NCBI GenBank assembly: GCA_037045265.1 | Contig: JBAOHV010000025.1 | Span: 186,001 to 250,000 of the forward strand | Length of the DNA: 64,000 nt | Direction: 5' to 3' | Source of the DNA: JBAOHV01 sp037045265 | GTDB lineage: Bacteria > Actinomycetota > Acidimicrobiia > Acidimicrobiales > Microtrichaceae | Part shown: positions 25,370 through 36,293 of the stretch, piece after piece | Position numbering within the stretch: the first letter of the stretch is position 1 | Layout of the letters: each line of letters starts with the position of its first letter | Program-made: the position numbers and the translations under genes | Notes under the pieces: generated by a model | The model's input: only the letters and a program-made list of their open reading frames with translations | What the model was told of the DNA's origin: nothing | The model's database searches: none

Positions 25370-28300
25370 CTAGGGGACCTGCCCCGGATGGCCCCGGCCC
25401 GGTCGACTTCGACCTGCTCGCCCCGCTGCCCCACGGACACCTGGCGCTCGAGGCCAGTGCCGGGACCGGCAAGACCTACGCCCTTGCGGCGCTCGCCACC
25501 CGCTTCCTCGCAGAACGCAACATCACCACATCCGACCTCCTCATCGTCACCTTCACCCGAGCGGCCACGTCGGAGCTGCGCGCCAGGGTGCGTGAACGGA
25601 TCGTGGCGGCCGTGGCCCACCTCTCCCTCGACGACCCGCCGCCGGGTGACCCGCTCCACGACCACCTGTGGTCCGCCGACCGAGAAGACGCGCCGGGACC
25701 GATTGGCGCGCGCAGTCACCGAGTTCGACGCGGCGACGATCACCACCATTCATGGGTTCGCCACCCAGGTGCTGGCGACGCTCGGTGTCAGCACCGGCAC
25801 CGACCCCGATGCCGTGCTGGTGGACGACTCGGCCCAGCTGGCCGCCGAATGCTGCTCCGACGTGCTTGCCGCCGAGGCCCTGGTCGCCGAGGCCCTGGTC
25901 GGCGGGGCGCTGCCGACCTCCAGGACGCTCATCCAGCGCACACGGACCGCGATCAACATCTCCGACCTCCGGCTGGCACCAGGACCGGACGAGGCCGTCG
26001 CCGACCCGGGGGACAGGTTGCAGGTGGAGTTGGTCACCCGTTCGATCGCCGCGATGCGGGCACGGCGCCGGGCCGCTGGAACGCTCAGCTTCGATGACGT
26101 GCTCGTCGAGTTGCGCAGGGCGCTGAGCGACCCGTCCCCGCCGCGACGGTCTTGCGGAACCGGTTCCGTGTAGCGCTGGTCGACGAGTTCCAGGACACCG
26201 ACCCCGTCCAGTGGGCGATCTTCGAGGCGCTGTTCCCGGACCGGTCGGACCCGTCGGCCAGTCTCGTCCTGGTAGGTGACCCAAAGCAGTCGATCTACTC
26301 GTTCCGCGGAGCGAACGTCCACACATATCTCGCTGCCGCGCACGGGGGCCCGGAACACCCGCCCAGCCTCCGGACCAACTGGCGCTCCGACGGCGCGGTC
26401 CTCACGGCCACCTCTGCGCTGCTGTCAGGAGTGACCTTCGGTGACGACCGGATCTCCTTCAGCGACGTCGCCCCGGCCGCGGACCACGTCGATCGACGGA
26501 TGACGGACTCCCGCGGCGCCGTTCTGCCTGCGATCGACATACGACTGACGATGGGTCCCGACCTGACGCGCAACAAGGCAGGTATCGACGCCAAGGAAGC
26601 CAGGGCTGCGATCTTCGCGGACCTCGTCGGCCAGGTCCGCGAGCTGCTCGACGGTTGCGAGATCCCCGACGACTCCGATCCGGCCAGTGTGCGCGCGGTC
26701 CAACCGTCCGACATCGCCGTACTGGTGCGCTCCAACGACGGACGCGTCCGCAGTTCGTGACGCCCTCCGACAACAAGGCGTGCCAGCGGTGCTCTCGCGT
26801 GGGGCGAGCGTGCTCGAGTCCCGTGCAGCGACGCATTGGCGCTGGTTGCTGGACGCCATGGCACGTCCGGCCGATCCTGCGCGTGCGCGCACCTTCGCGT
26901 TGTCGTGGTTCGGCGGGCGTTCGGCGGATTGGGTGGCGGCAGCCGACGACGACGACCTGGTGGAGATCCAGGAACGCCTCGCTTCGTGGGTGGGAGTGCT
27001 CGTCGAGGACGGCGTCGTCGACTTCCAGCGTCGGCTCTGGGTCGACTCCGACGTCGTGGCGACGGTGCTGGAGCGACCCGACGGCGACCGTGACCTGACC
27101 GATCTGGACCACATCGCGGAGCTGCTCGGAACCGGTGCCGGAGCAGAGCACCAGAGTGTCGCCGCGCTGTTGTCCATCCTCGACGCACCCGACCCCGAGG
27201 AAGTTGCAGCCGACATCGACCGTGATCGGCTGGCACGCCGGGTCGAGTCCGAGGCGCTCGCCGTGCGGGTGATGACGGTCTGGGTAGCCAAGGGCCTCGA
27301 GTTCCCGATCGTCTGTGTGCCCACGATGTGGAGTGCGCGGTCGGGGGACGCGATCGTGCCCGACGCGGATCGCGGCGGAGGGGCAAGGCTCTACGACATC
27401 GCATCCAAGCCGTGGCCCGACAAGGACACGCACTCCGATCGGCGTGCCCTCGCGGCCGCTGAGCAGTTCGGTGAGAACCTCAGGCTGCTCTATGTGGCAC
27501 TCACCAGAGCGGTCCATCGGACCATCGTCTGGTGGGCTCCCGTCAGCTCGGCGAACCGTGCAGGGCTGACCCGGGTCCTGTTCGCCCGTGACGATTCGGG
27601 GCGACTCGACCCCGAGCAGTTCCGTGCGAGCTCGTTCCCGTTGCCCGACGAGGACCGGGCTCGAGCGGCGGTCGCTGCGGTCGTGGAGAAGGCCGGCGAC
27701 ACGATGTCGTTCTCGGTGCACGGCCATCCCCCGGCACCGATGCAGCAGTGGTCCGCTGCCATCGAGGACCAGGAGCTGCTTCCACTCGAGCTAGCCGTTC
27801 CCCGTCGTCGTCCGGACCGGAGCACCCGTCGATGGTCCTTCACGGCGATCACAGCTTCGGCCGATGGCCGAGCCGAGGATCCGGCAGACCCGACCGGAGG
27901 CGACGCCGGTGCAGCCGACGAGGGCGACAGCGCGGCTCCCCTCGGCGATGACGACGCACGCCCCGAGAACGCAGGCGGGGGAAGGGTAGGTGGGGTCGGG
28001 TCGTTGGCGACCCTCCCGGCAGGCGCAGCGTTCGGCACACTCGTCCACTCCATCCTGGAGCACGTCGACTTCAGTTCCCACCAGCTTCGCGAGCAACTTC
28101 GTGAGCAGGTCGAGTCGGCGTTGCGGCGCCGCCCGATCGACCTGGCGCCGCGCAACACCGACGGCACCAGAGGCACTCACGAGGAAGGCATCGAGCTGCT
28201 GATCGACGGTCTCGTGGATGCGATCGACACCCCGCTGGGCCCGCTCCTCGGCGGCCGACGACTGATGGACCTACCTGTGGTGGACCGCCTTGACGAGATG

Positions 28301-28900
28301 GAGTTCGACCTGCGACTCGGTGGGTCCGGAGCCGCCACCACCGCTGGGGAGCTCGGAGCCGTGGTCGAACGACACCTGACACCTGCCGACCTGTTCGACC
28401 GCCAGCCGCTGCATCCATGGGCACAGGAGCTCGCGCGGGGCAAGCTCGATACCACCCTGGCAGGGCACCTCACGGGGTCGATCGACGCGGTCTTGCGGGT
28501 CCGTGACGAGCGGGGCGAGCCGCGTTTCGTGGTGGTCGACTACAAGACCAACCGCCTGACCCCGCGCGGCGGTGTTGCCTCGCCCGACGACTACGCACCC
28601 GCTGAGCTGGTGCACACGATGGCCGATCACAACTACCCGCTGCAGGCGCTCATCTACACGGTGGCGCTGCACCGCTACCTACGTTGGCGTCAGCCCGGCT
28701 ACGAGCCTCAGGTCCACCTTGGCGGGGTCGCCTACCTGTTCGTGCGGGGGATGGTGGGCAAGGACACGCCTACGGTCGGCGCCAACCCTCACGGGGTGTT
28801 CAGCTGGAAGGTCCCTCCCGAACTGGTGGTGCACTTGAGTGATCTACTCGATGGCAGGGCTCCCGAGTGGACCACACCTCGCGGCCGGACCGAGTTGTGA
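25366..28900 (+). CDS. recB: Exodeoxyribonuclease V beta chain, frame broken three times
   Basis: A UvrD-like helicase plus nuclease. LEASAGTGKTYALAALATRF is Walker A (about residue 30), ALVDEFQDTD is Walker B and LVGDPKQSIYSFRGAN is motif III. The C-terminal nuclease has HSILEHVDF and VVVDYKTNRLTP. The frame changes near 25687-25696, 26141-26148 and 26742-26747, each at a CG step. Adding a CG, removing a CG and adding a CG respectively gives a single protein of about 1178 residues (DREDARRDRLARAVTEF, SPPTVLRNRFRVALVDEF, SNDGRASAVRDALRQQG). The start ATG is coupled to recC, and the stop overlaps the recD GTG. Conservation across all breaks argues for sequencing errors and not gene decay. Confidence 0.88.
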
Positions 28901-30753
28901 GCCCGAGCGGGACCGTCCCCATCAGCGTCTCGGTTCTCGAGCGCTACGTGGACGCAGGCGTGTTCGGGCCGTCCGAGTTCCATCTGGCGGCGATGCTGGT
29001 CAGCGTCGCTGAGCGCGACGCCCGGCGGGTCGGTCGAGAAGCGCCGCCGGTGGACGATCTGGTGGTCCTGGGCGTTGCCGTCGCCGCTCGGGCGCCTCGC
29101 TCGGGTCACGTGTGCGTCGATCTGGACGACGTCCACCGCATCGTGGTCGATCGGCGGACCGACCAGTCCTCGGATCTCACCTGGCCCGACACGAAGCGCT
29201 GGGCGGCAGCGCTCGAGGGATCCGAACTCGTCGCAGATCCGTCGACTGCCCATCTAGCCCCGTTGCGGCCGCTCGTGTGGGATGGCCGCCGGCTCTACCT
29301 GCATCGGCTGTGGCAGGCCGAGGTGCGTGTCGCCGAGGCGCTGGTTGAACGGTCATCTGCCGCTGAGCGGCCACCGGTGGCGCTGTCGGCGAACGAGGAC
29401 GCGCTCGCCCTGGTGTTCGGGACGGATTCCGAAGCAGATCCGCAGCACCTAGCCGGGCGACGAGCGCTCGATGGACGGCTGGCCGTGATCGTCGGCGGTC
29501 CAGGCACCGGCAAGACTCACACTCTCGCCCGAGTACTAGCAGCGGCACATCTGTCGGAGCCTTCGACGAGGGCGGCGCTGTGCGCTCCGACCGGCAAGGC
29601 CGCAGCCCGAATGACCGACGCCGTTCAAGCGGCGATCGCCGAATTGGGCGGGGCACAGCCGGTCTCCAGCAGCACGGGCCTCGATGGCTCGACGCTAGAG
29701 AGGCTCGGCTCGCTCGAGGCCTCGACGTTGCATCGGCTCCTCGGGCGCACACGTCAGGGCACAGTCGAACACGACCGGAACAGCCCGTTGCCCCACGACG
29801 TCGTCGTTGTGGATGAGACGTCGATGGTCGACCTGCCCCTGATGGCTCAGCTGCTGGACGCTCTGCGCCCCGACGCCCGTCTGGTCCTCGTCGGGGATCC
29901 GGACCAGCTCGCCAGCGTCGAGGCGGGGACCGTCCTCGCCGATCTGGTGGCACCGGTCCCCGCCGGCGAGGCTTCGGTTCTCGCCAAGCGGGTCGTGCGC
30001 CTCGATCGTGTCCACCGTTTCGGTGAAGGGTCGGGGATAGCGGCCTTCGCGGATGCTGTTCGTCGCGGTGATGCCGACACGGCGCTGTCGACGCTGGGCC
30101 AGGAACGTGAAGACCTGAGGTGGGTGCGGCCGGACGACGAACGGTCACTTGCAGGTCTGCGGCACCGAGCCGTCGATGCAGCTGTGTCCATGGTGAAGTC
30201 CTGTCGCTCCGGCGACGTGGCCGCGGCGCTGGCTCTGGCCAAGCAGACGAAGGTGCTAGCCGCTGTGCGCATGGGTGCCTGCGGACTTCACGAGTGGAGT
30301 GACCTGATCGAGAGCGGGGTGGCAGAGCTGGTGCGCTCGCTGCGCTCCGAAGGTCGTTGGGCGCTCGGACGTCCTCTGATGGTGACCCGCAACGATCCGG
30401 TCGCCAGGGTTGCCAACGGCGACACGGGGGTGGTGAGCGAGCTCGCTGGTCGCAGGGTGCTGTCGGTCGACACCGGCGCGCCGACCCCGACGCCGGTGCC
30501 GGTGGCCCGGCTCGACTCGGTCGAGTCCTGGTGGGCAATGACGATCCACAAGAGCCAGGGATCGGAGTTCTCGACCGCCATCGTGTCGCTGCCCGTGCAC
30601 GATTCGCCCGTGCTGACACGTGAGCTGCTCTACACGGGCGCCACCCGGGCCCGCGACGAGCTGGTCATCCTGGCATCGGAGGAGTCGTTGCGAACAGCGA
30701 TCGCCCGGCCGGCGGCGCGCGCCTCGGGGCTCGCTGACCGGTTGCTGCGGTGA
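28897..30753 (+). CDS. recD: Exodeoxyribonuclease V alpha chain (5'-3' helicase)
   Basis: A superfamily 1B helicase of about 618 residues. IVGGPGTGKTHTLARVLA is Walker A, VVVDETSMVDLPLM Walker B, LVGDPDQLASVEAG motif III, and WWAMTIHKSQGSEF and LLYTGATRARDELVI the C-terminal motifs. I place the start at the GTG (28897) that overlaps the recB stop. An in-frame GTG at 28867 is an alternative that would add ten residues. RecD drives fast 5'-3' unwinding in RecBCD. It ends 16 bases from the convergent sbcC stop. Confidence 0.92.
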   Translation: MSPSGTVPISVSVLERYVDAGVFGPSEFHLAAMLVSVAERDARRVGREAPPVDDLVVLGVAVAARAPRSGHVCVDLDDVHRIVVDRRTDQSSDLTWPDTKRWAAALEGSELVADPSTAHLAPLRPLVWDGRRLYLHRLWQAEVRVAEALVERSSAAERPPVALSANEDALALVFGTDSEADPQHLAGRRALDGRLAVIVGGPGTGKTHTLARVLAAAHLSEPSTRAALCAPTGKAAARMTDAVQAAIAELGGAQPVSSSTGLDGSTLERLGSLEASTLHRLLGRTRQGTVEHDRNSPLPHDVVVVDETSMVDLPLMAQLLDALRPDARLVLVGDPDQLASVEAGTVLADLVAPVPAGEASVLAKRVVRLDRVHRFGEGSGIAAFADAVRRGDADTALSTLGQEREDLRWVRPDDERSLAGLRHRAVDAAVSMVKSCRSGDVAAALALAKQTKVLAAVRMGACGLHEWSDLIESGVAELVRSLRSEGRWALGRPLMVTRNDPVARVANGDTGVVSELAGRRVLSVDTGAPTPTPVPVARLDSVESWWAMTIHKSQGSEFSTAIVSLPVHDSPVLTRELLYTGATRARDELVILASEESLRTAIARPAARASGLADRLLR

Positions 30754-30769
30754 GCCGGTGGAGCTGCTC

Positions 30770-33700
30770 CTAGCTGGTCAGCTCGCCGACCCGCAGCGTC
30801 GAGCCACTGGCGCCCCGGTCGACCTCTATGCCGACCCGTACCCGTTCGCGGAGCGCTCCGACGTGACTGATGAGCCCGACCATGCGTCCGCCGGCTCGGA
30901 GCCGGTCGAGCTCGTCCATCGCCAGCTCGAGCGCGTCTTCGTCGAGTGACCCGAACCCTTCGTCTACGAACAGGGCATCGAGGCGGACGCCGCCTGAGCG
31001 CGCCTGGACCGACTCGGCAACAGCGAGCGCCAGGGCGAGCGAAGCCTGGAACGTCTCGCCTCCCGACAGGGAGTTGACCGGTCTCTCTTCGCCGCTGAAC
31101 GAGTCGAGCACAGCCAGGTCAAGTCCGGACTTGGCGCCGCCCCTCGCTGCACCGCGCTGGACCAGGAGCGTGTATCTGCCCGAGGTCATGGTGCGCAGGC
31201 GCTGGTTGGCCAGGTCGCAGATGTCGGACAGATAGCTCGCCAGGACCCACCGTTGCAGCGACACACGATCGCCGCGGCGGCCAGTGCAGTGATCTGCCAG
31301 GTCGCTCAGGAGTTCCGCACGCCGCTGCTGGGCACTTGTGTCGGCGACGAGTCGGCGGTGCTCCTCGGCGCAGACTGCGATCGCAGCATGGGCAGCCTCG
31401 ACGAGGGCCTGGTGCTTGGTGGTCGCGGTGACGAGTTCGGTGGCGATCGTCAGTCGTGTGAGAGTCGACTCGGTGTCGGGCTGCTCGTCCGGCAGGTCGC
31501 AGAGCTCAGGTGAAGCGAGGTGCGCCTCCAGGCGGGCCCGTAGCGACCGGTGATCGTCGACGATGCGGGTGAGCCTGTCTCGCTCGGCCTGGGGAAGCAG
31601 CGCGGCCTCGGCCGTGGCCGGATCGTCGAACGGGGAAGCTGCGACGGCGGCATCGAGGCGCATGACGGCCGAGCGCAGCCTCTCGGTGGCCACAGCGAGG
31701 TCGCTGTGGGCATTGCCGAGGGTTGCCAGGTGCCGGGCGAGACGATCGTGGGTCCGGATCGCGTCGTCGAGCAGCACTCCCTCGCCGAGCGCTGCGGCAA
31801 CCTGCTCGCGAAGCTGCGCAGCCCGGGCGTGGAGGACCTGCGAGCGCGTTGCTGTGACGGTGGCGGCCTCATGCTCCTGGGAGATTCTGGCGTGCAGCCC
31901 CGCTGACCGATCCTTGAGCTCCCGGAGGTGGGCTTCCAGGCCGGGGGGAATGTCGGATTGCGACAAGTTGCTGCGTAGCTCTTCCTCGGCGACGTCGGCG
32001 GCGAGCTCCAACGCCCGGGTGTCGGGCTGCTCGCTGCCGGCCGTCACGACGAGTCGGTCGAGCTCGGCACGTTCACGGGAGAGATCCGCTGCACCATGGC
32101 GCTCCGCGGCGCGAGCATGCTCCACCGCGGACTCCGTAGCCTCGATCTGTTGGCGGGTGACGGTGGACGAAGACGGGTCGGCCGGCGACGGATGTTCGCG
32201 GGAGCCGCACACTGGGCAACCCTGGTCGTCGTCGAGGCTACCGGCGAGCTCGGCAGCGATGCCGGCGAGGTACTCCTCACGTTGATCGTTGAGTAGGCCG
32301 CGGAGGTCCTGGAGCTCCTGGTCGAGTCGGAGGCGAAGATCGTGCAGTTCCGCCACGACGCGTTGCTGATGACTGACACCGCCAGCGGCCGTGGCCCGAG
32401 CGCGGAACCGGTCGGCCGCCTCGCGGAGCCCGGGGACCCGCGCAGCGGCGAGTCGAGCGGTGCCCAGACGCTCCTCGGTCCGGTCGACTTCTTCGGTGAG
32501 CTTCTCCAGAGCATGCTGCAGACGCGCTGCTTCGGTGCTGTGGGTCAGGGCCTCGGTGGCAGCGCTGTCGGCACGTCCGGTGAAGGCTTCGACCTGGCCG
32601 GCCAGGTCGCCCAGCGAACGCAGCTCCCCCAGCTGGCCTACTACCGCGTCACGCGCTGCGACGACGGCGCTCGGGCTGGCCTCGATCAGGTCGACATGCA
32701 AGGCGAGCTCAGGCAGCGAGACGCGGCAGCGGCTTCTTGCAGTGACAGCGTCCTCCTGGGCCCTGCGCAACGCCACGAGGGTGTCGTCGCTGGTCACCCG
32801 GGCGCCGATGACAGCTGCGAGGTCGGCTCGCAGCATCTCCGCTGCCGCGGCGAGGCGTAGGTCGGACTCGATCAGCTCGATTCGCGCCTTGTCGTCGGAG
32901 AGGCCGGCGAGTTGGCTGCTCAGACTCCTTCTCCGAACCCACCGCTCGGCGAGCTGCTCGCGTTCGTCATGTGCGGCGGCGGCGACCCGGGCAGCGGCGC
33001 GATGCGCGGGTGGCGACCGTGCGCGCTTCGTGCAGTCTCCGAGCTGCGACCTGGACGAGCAGATCGAGGTCTGCCTGGTCCTCCGGTCTGCTGCGCTCGC
33101 GGCCAGGCGCCCGAACAGACACCGCGCCGCTACCAGTGGCCGTGGCTGACGGGTCGCCGCCGTCGTCGTCGGCGACCTCACACCACCGGTCGGCGGCTCG
33201 CGCGCGGAGGTCGTTCAGCTGGTCGTCGATCGCCGCGAGCGATTCGCGTTCGGCGCGCGCACGGCGATCCAGGTGATCGGCCACCTCCTCGTAGAGCTGT
33301 GTGTCGAAGAGCGTCGTCAGCAGTCGCTCGCGCTCCTCCGACGAGGATCGGAGCACCTCCTCGAAGCGGCCCTGGGGCAGCAGGATGACCTGGGAGAACT
33401 GACGCACCGACAGCCCGACGAGCTGGCGCACCTTCGCGTCGACCTCTCTGATGCCCGACGCCGCCGACTGCCAACTCCCGTCGATCAGGCGCGAAAGGTG
33501 TGCGCGCCCGGGCTTCTCGGTGGTGCCCGTGCCGCGTCGCTTCACCCGTTCGTGTTGGGGGACACGCTCGATCAGCCAGACGTCGCCCTGGGCGGAGAAC
33601 TCGAGCTCGACACGCGGCTCAGCGTCGGGAGAAGCGAACTGCGAGCGCATCGTCGCCACGGAACGGTCGCCGGGAACGTGGCCGTACAGTGCGAACGTGA

Positions 33701-33843
33701 TCGCGTCGAGCAGGAAGGTCTTGCCGGCACCGGTAGGTCCGTGGATGAGGAACAGTCCCTCTCCGGCGAGCTGTGCGAGATCGACGGATTCGTCGCCCGC
33801 GTACGGTCCGAATCGCGTGGACACCGAGTCTCAGCGGCCTCAC
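30770..33843 (-). CDS. sbcC: SbcC/Rad50-type ATPase subunit of SbcCD, frame broken twice
   Basis: An SMC-like ATPase. FLIHGPTGAGKTFLLDAI is Walker A, long coiled coils flank a zinc hook DQGCPVCGSREHP, then NSLSGGETFQASLALALA is the signature and ALFVDEGFGSLDED Walker B. One break lies near 33003-33009 (adding CG gives TVATRAHRAAARVAAAA). A second lies very close to the start at 33814-33817. There, a GTG at 33843 overlapping the sbcD stop reads VRPLRLGVHA and, with one CG added, continues RFGPYAGDESVDLA, which matches the family N-terminus. With both repairs the protein is about 1026 residues. With SbcD it cleaves hairpins and protein-blocked DNA ends. Confidence 0.88.
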
Positions 33844-35030
33844 GGCCGCGCTCCGGTCAGGACCTCGGCGAATGACTCGGCGAGCACCGACCGCTCGTCG
33901 TCGTCGAGATCTAGCCCCCGGCGCTCGTTCAGGAACGCGGCGGCCAACTCCAGCGGATCTACATCGGCGGACCGTGCCGAGCGGGCCCCAACCGCGGGGT
34001 CCCCGGTGGGTCCCAGTGGTTCGTGGCTCAGCTCGACCGCGTGGGCGAAGCGCTGTTGCAGGCGCCGCATGGCCTGGAGCGGGAGGTTTCGGTCGGTGAG
34101 CACCACACGCACCCACGAATCCTCTGCATGGTCGAGTGAGCGGTCCGACAGGAGGTGGTCGAGCTCGCCGGTTACGGTGCACATGTCGCGGCCGACCTTC
34201 AGTTCGACCCGACGCGTGCTGCATGAGCCGTCGGGCGACATGTCGATCAGCTCGACCGAGGGGGTGTTGCGCTGCTCCGAGAAGGAATAGCGCAACGGTG
34301 TACCGCTGTAGACGACGCGGCCGTTGTCGAAGGCCTGCCGGCGGTGGAGGTGCCCGAGGGCGACGTAGTCGATCCCGTCGAACACCGACATCGAGACCTG
34401 GTCGACATGGCCGAGGCTCAGCTCGCGCTCGGAAGCAGACGGCTCGGCACCGGTGACGAAGGTGTGCGCCAGCGCCACCGACCGCGCGGCGCCGGTGCGG
34501 GCGAGGTCGGAGCGGACCCTGGCCATGGCCCAAGCCATGGCGTCGTGATGGGTGAACCGGCGGCGTGCCTCGCACGGATCGGGGCCCTCCTCGGCGCTGC
34601 GGGCCAGGTGAGCGGTCACCAGCGGGTCGAGATAGGGCACCGGGTGCACCCGAACGGGCGGCCCTCCGTCCTCGGCGGGCAGCTCTACGGCTTCACCCGC
34701 ACGTGCCAGGTCGCCTCGTAGGGTGACCCCGGCGTTGCTCAGCAGCCGGTCTCCGAAACCGACCCGAATCGCTGAATCGTGGTTGCCGCTGATCGCCACG
34801 ATCGCCACGCCGGCGCGATGGAGTTCGGAGAGAGTGCGGTCGAACAACTCGACAGCCTCGGCCGGGGGCACGGATCTGTCGTAGAGATCGCCGGCGATCA
34901 GAACGGCGTGGACACCCTCCTCGCGGGTGATCTGCACGATGCGGTCCATGGCTGCAGCCTGCTCGTCGAGCAGCGAAGCCCGATGGAACAGCCGGCCGAG
35001 ATGCCAGTCGGAGGTGTGCAGGAACCGCAT
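33840..35030 (-). CDS. sbcD: SbcD/Mre11-type nuclease subunit of SbcCD
   Basis: A 396-residue metallophosphoesterase. All phosphoesterase motifs are visible: FLHTSDWHLGR, IAGDLYDRSVPP, VAISGNHDSAI, ALAHTFVTG and VALGHLHRRQ, binding two Mn ions. A C-terminal capping domain follows. It starts at ATG 35030. Its TGA overlaps the GTG of sbcC, the usual sbcDC operon order. About 125 bases separate it from the divergent ilvE gene and must hold both promoters. I see no clear motif there beyond the ilvE ribosome-binding site. Confidence 0.93.
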   Translation of the reverse strand: MRFLHTSDWHLGRLFHRASLLDEQAAAMDRIVQITREEGVHAVLIAGDLYDRSVPPAEAVELFDRTLSELHRAGVAIVAISGNHDSAIRVGFGDRLLSNAGVTLRGDLARAGEAVELPAEDGGPPVRVHPVPYLDPLVTAHLARSAEEGPDPCEARRRFTHHDAMAWAMARVRSDLARTGAARSVALAHTFVTGAEPSASERELSLGHVDQVSMSVFDGIDYVALGHLHRRQAFDNGRVVYSGTPLRYSFSEQRNTPSVELIDMSPDGSCSTRRVELKVGRDMCTVTGELDHLLSDRSLDHAEDSWVRVVLTDRNLPLQAMRRLQQRFAHAVELSHEPLGPTGDPAVGARSARSADVDPLELAAAFLNERRGLDLDDDERSVLAESFAEVLTGARP

Positions 35031-35155
35031 GCCGACACGGTAGGGACAGGGTGTGACAGTTTCGGGGACGGTCGAGGTTCGGCACCGGTGCAGGTGAGCG
35101 GCACTTTTCTGCTCGCGACTGTCGCTTCAGCGGCGATGATTGAGGAGTGCACCCG

Positions 35156-36277
35156 GTGACGATCACCCGCAATCCGGATCCGACGACGGCTGCCGACCGC
35201 CAGGCCATCCTGGACTCGCCGGTGTTCGGCGAGTCGTTCAGCGACCACATGGTGGTCATGTCGTGGTCGGACGGGGAATGGGGGCCGATGCAGCTCCAGC
35301 CGTTCGCCTCGTTGTCGCTGAGCCCGGCAACCCTGGCGCTGCACTACGGGCAGTCCATCTTCGAGGCCCTCAAGGCCTACCGTCTCGCGGACAACGGTGT
35401 CGCTCTCTTCCGCCCCGATCGCAACGCGAACCGGATGGCGTCGAGCGCCCGACGGATCGCCATGCCCGAACTGCCGGATGGGGCGTTCGTGCAGGCATGC
35501 GAACTGCTCGTTGATGCCGACCGCGAGTGGGTGTCAGGGGTCGACGGTTCAGCGCTCTACCTGCGGCCGTTCATGTTCGGCTCAGAGGCACACCTCGCCG
35601 TGCGACCGGCCGACGAGTACCTGTTCCTGGTCATCGCTTCTCCGGTCGCGTCCTACTTCGGGGAACACCTCGGGGCGATAAGCGTCGCGGTCGAGCACGA
35701 GGACGTGCGGGCAACCCTGGGCGGGACCGGCGCTGCGAAGTTCGCCGGCAACTACGCCGCCGGGTTCGCTGCTCACTCTCGTGCCCGCCTCGCCGGACAC
35801 GACCAGGTGTTGTGGCTCGATGCTGTCGACCATCGGTGGATCGAGGAGCTGAACGCCATGAACGTGGTGTTCGTCTGGGACCGCGATGGCCGGACCATCG
35901 TGACCACGCCGCAGCTCACAGGGACGATCCTCGAAGGTGTCACCCGGGACTCGTTGCTCACGATCGCCATGGACATGGCAGCAGCCCACGATTCCGGCAT
36001 CGAGGTGGTTCTGGCGGAGCCGACATCGATCGAGCATCTCCGGGCGGGAGCCGAGCACGGCACCCTGCGGGAGGCGTTCGCGTGTGGAACAGCGGCGGTG
36101 GTCGCACCGATCGGTCGCTTCGTGCTCGATGGTCACGACCTGGTCCTCGGCGACGGTCTACCCGGGGTCATCACGGTGGAGCTTCGTCGACGCCTGCTCG
36201 ACATCCAGTACGGACGGGTGCCGGATCCCCACGGGTGGGTGCACCGCATCGACGCCCGGTCGGTCGATCACGGGTAA
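35156..36277 (+). CDS. ilvE: Branched-chain amino-acid aminotransferase (class IV)
   Basis: A protein of 373 residues. ALHYGQSIFEALKAYR and LFRPDRNANRM lie in the small domain, GGTGAAKFAGNYAAGF carries the PLP-binding Lys, and IEELNAMNVVFVW and TGTILEGVTRDSLL are in the large domain. This is the fold-type IV BCAT pattern. It makes Leu, Ile and Val from their 2-oxoacids using Glu. I chose the GTG at 35156 because GAGGAG lies eight bases upstream. An in-frame GTG at 35147 overlaps that ribosome-binding site. It is convergent with the PAS gene, 16 bases apart. Confidence 0.88.
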   Translation: MTITRNPDPTTAADRQAILDSPVFGESFSDHMVVMSWSDGEWGPMQLQPFASLSLSPATLALHYGQSIFEALKAYRLADNGVALFRPDRNANRMASSARRIAMPELPDGAFVQACELLVDADREWVSGVDGSALYLRPFMFGSEAHLAVRPADEYLFLVIASPVASYFGEHLGAISVAVEHEDVRATLGGTGAAKFAGNYAAGFAAHSRARLAGHDQVLWLDAVDHRWIEELNAMNVVFVWDRDGRTIVTTPQLTGTILEGVTRDSLLTIAMDMAAAHDSGIEVVLAEPTSIEHLRAGAEHGTLREAFACGTAAVVAPIGRFVLDGHDLVLGDGLPGVITVELRRRLLDIQYGRVPDPHGWVHRIDARSVDHG

Positions 36278-36293
36278 GTGGTGTCGATTCCGG

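Noticed and set aside
26101..26760. Programmed ribosomal frameshifting as the cause of the breaks
   Set aside because: No slippery heptamers or shared downstream structures; the breaks occur in unrelated genes and need both gains and losses of two bases.
25366..28900. Treating recB as a pseudogene
   Set aside because: Helicase and nuclease motifs are all conserved on both sides of each break, recC and recD are intact, and the same CG-type break affects many unrelated genes, so a sequence error is more likely.
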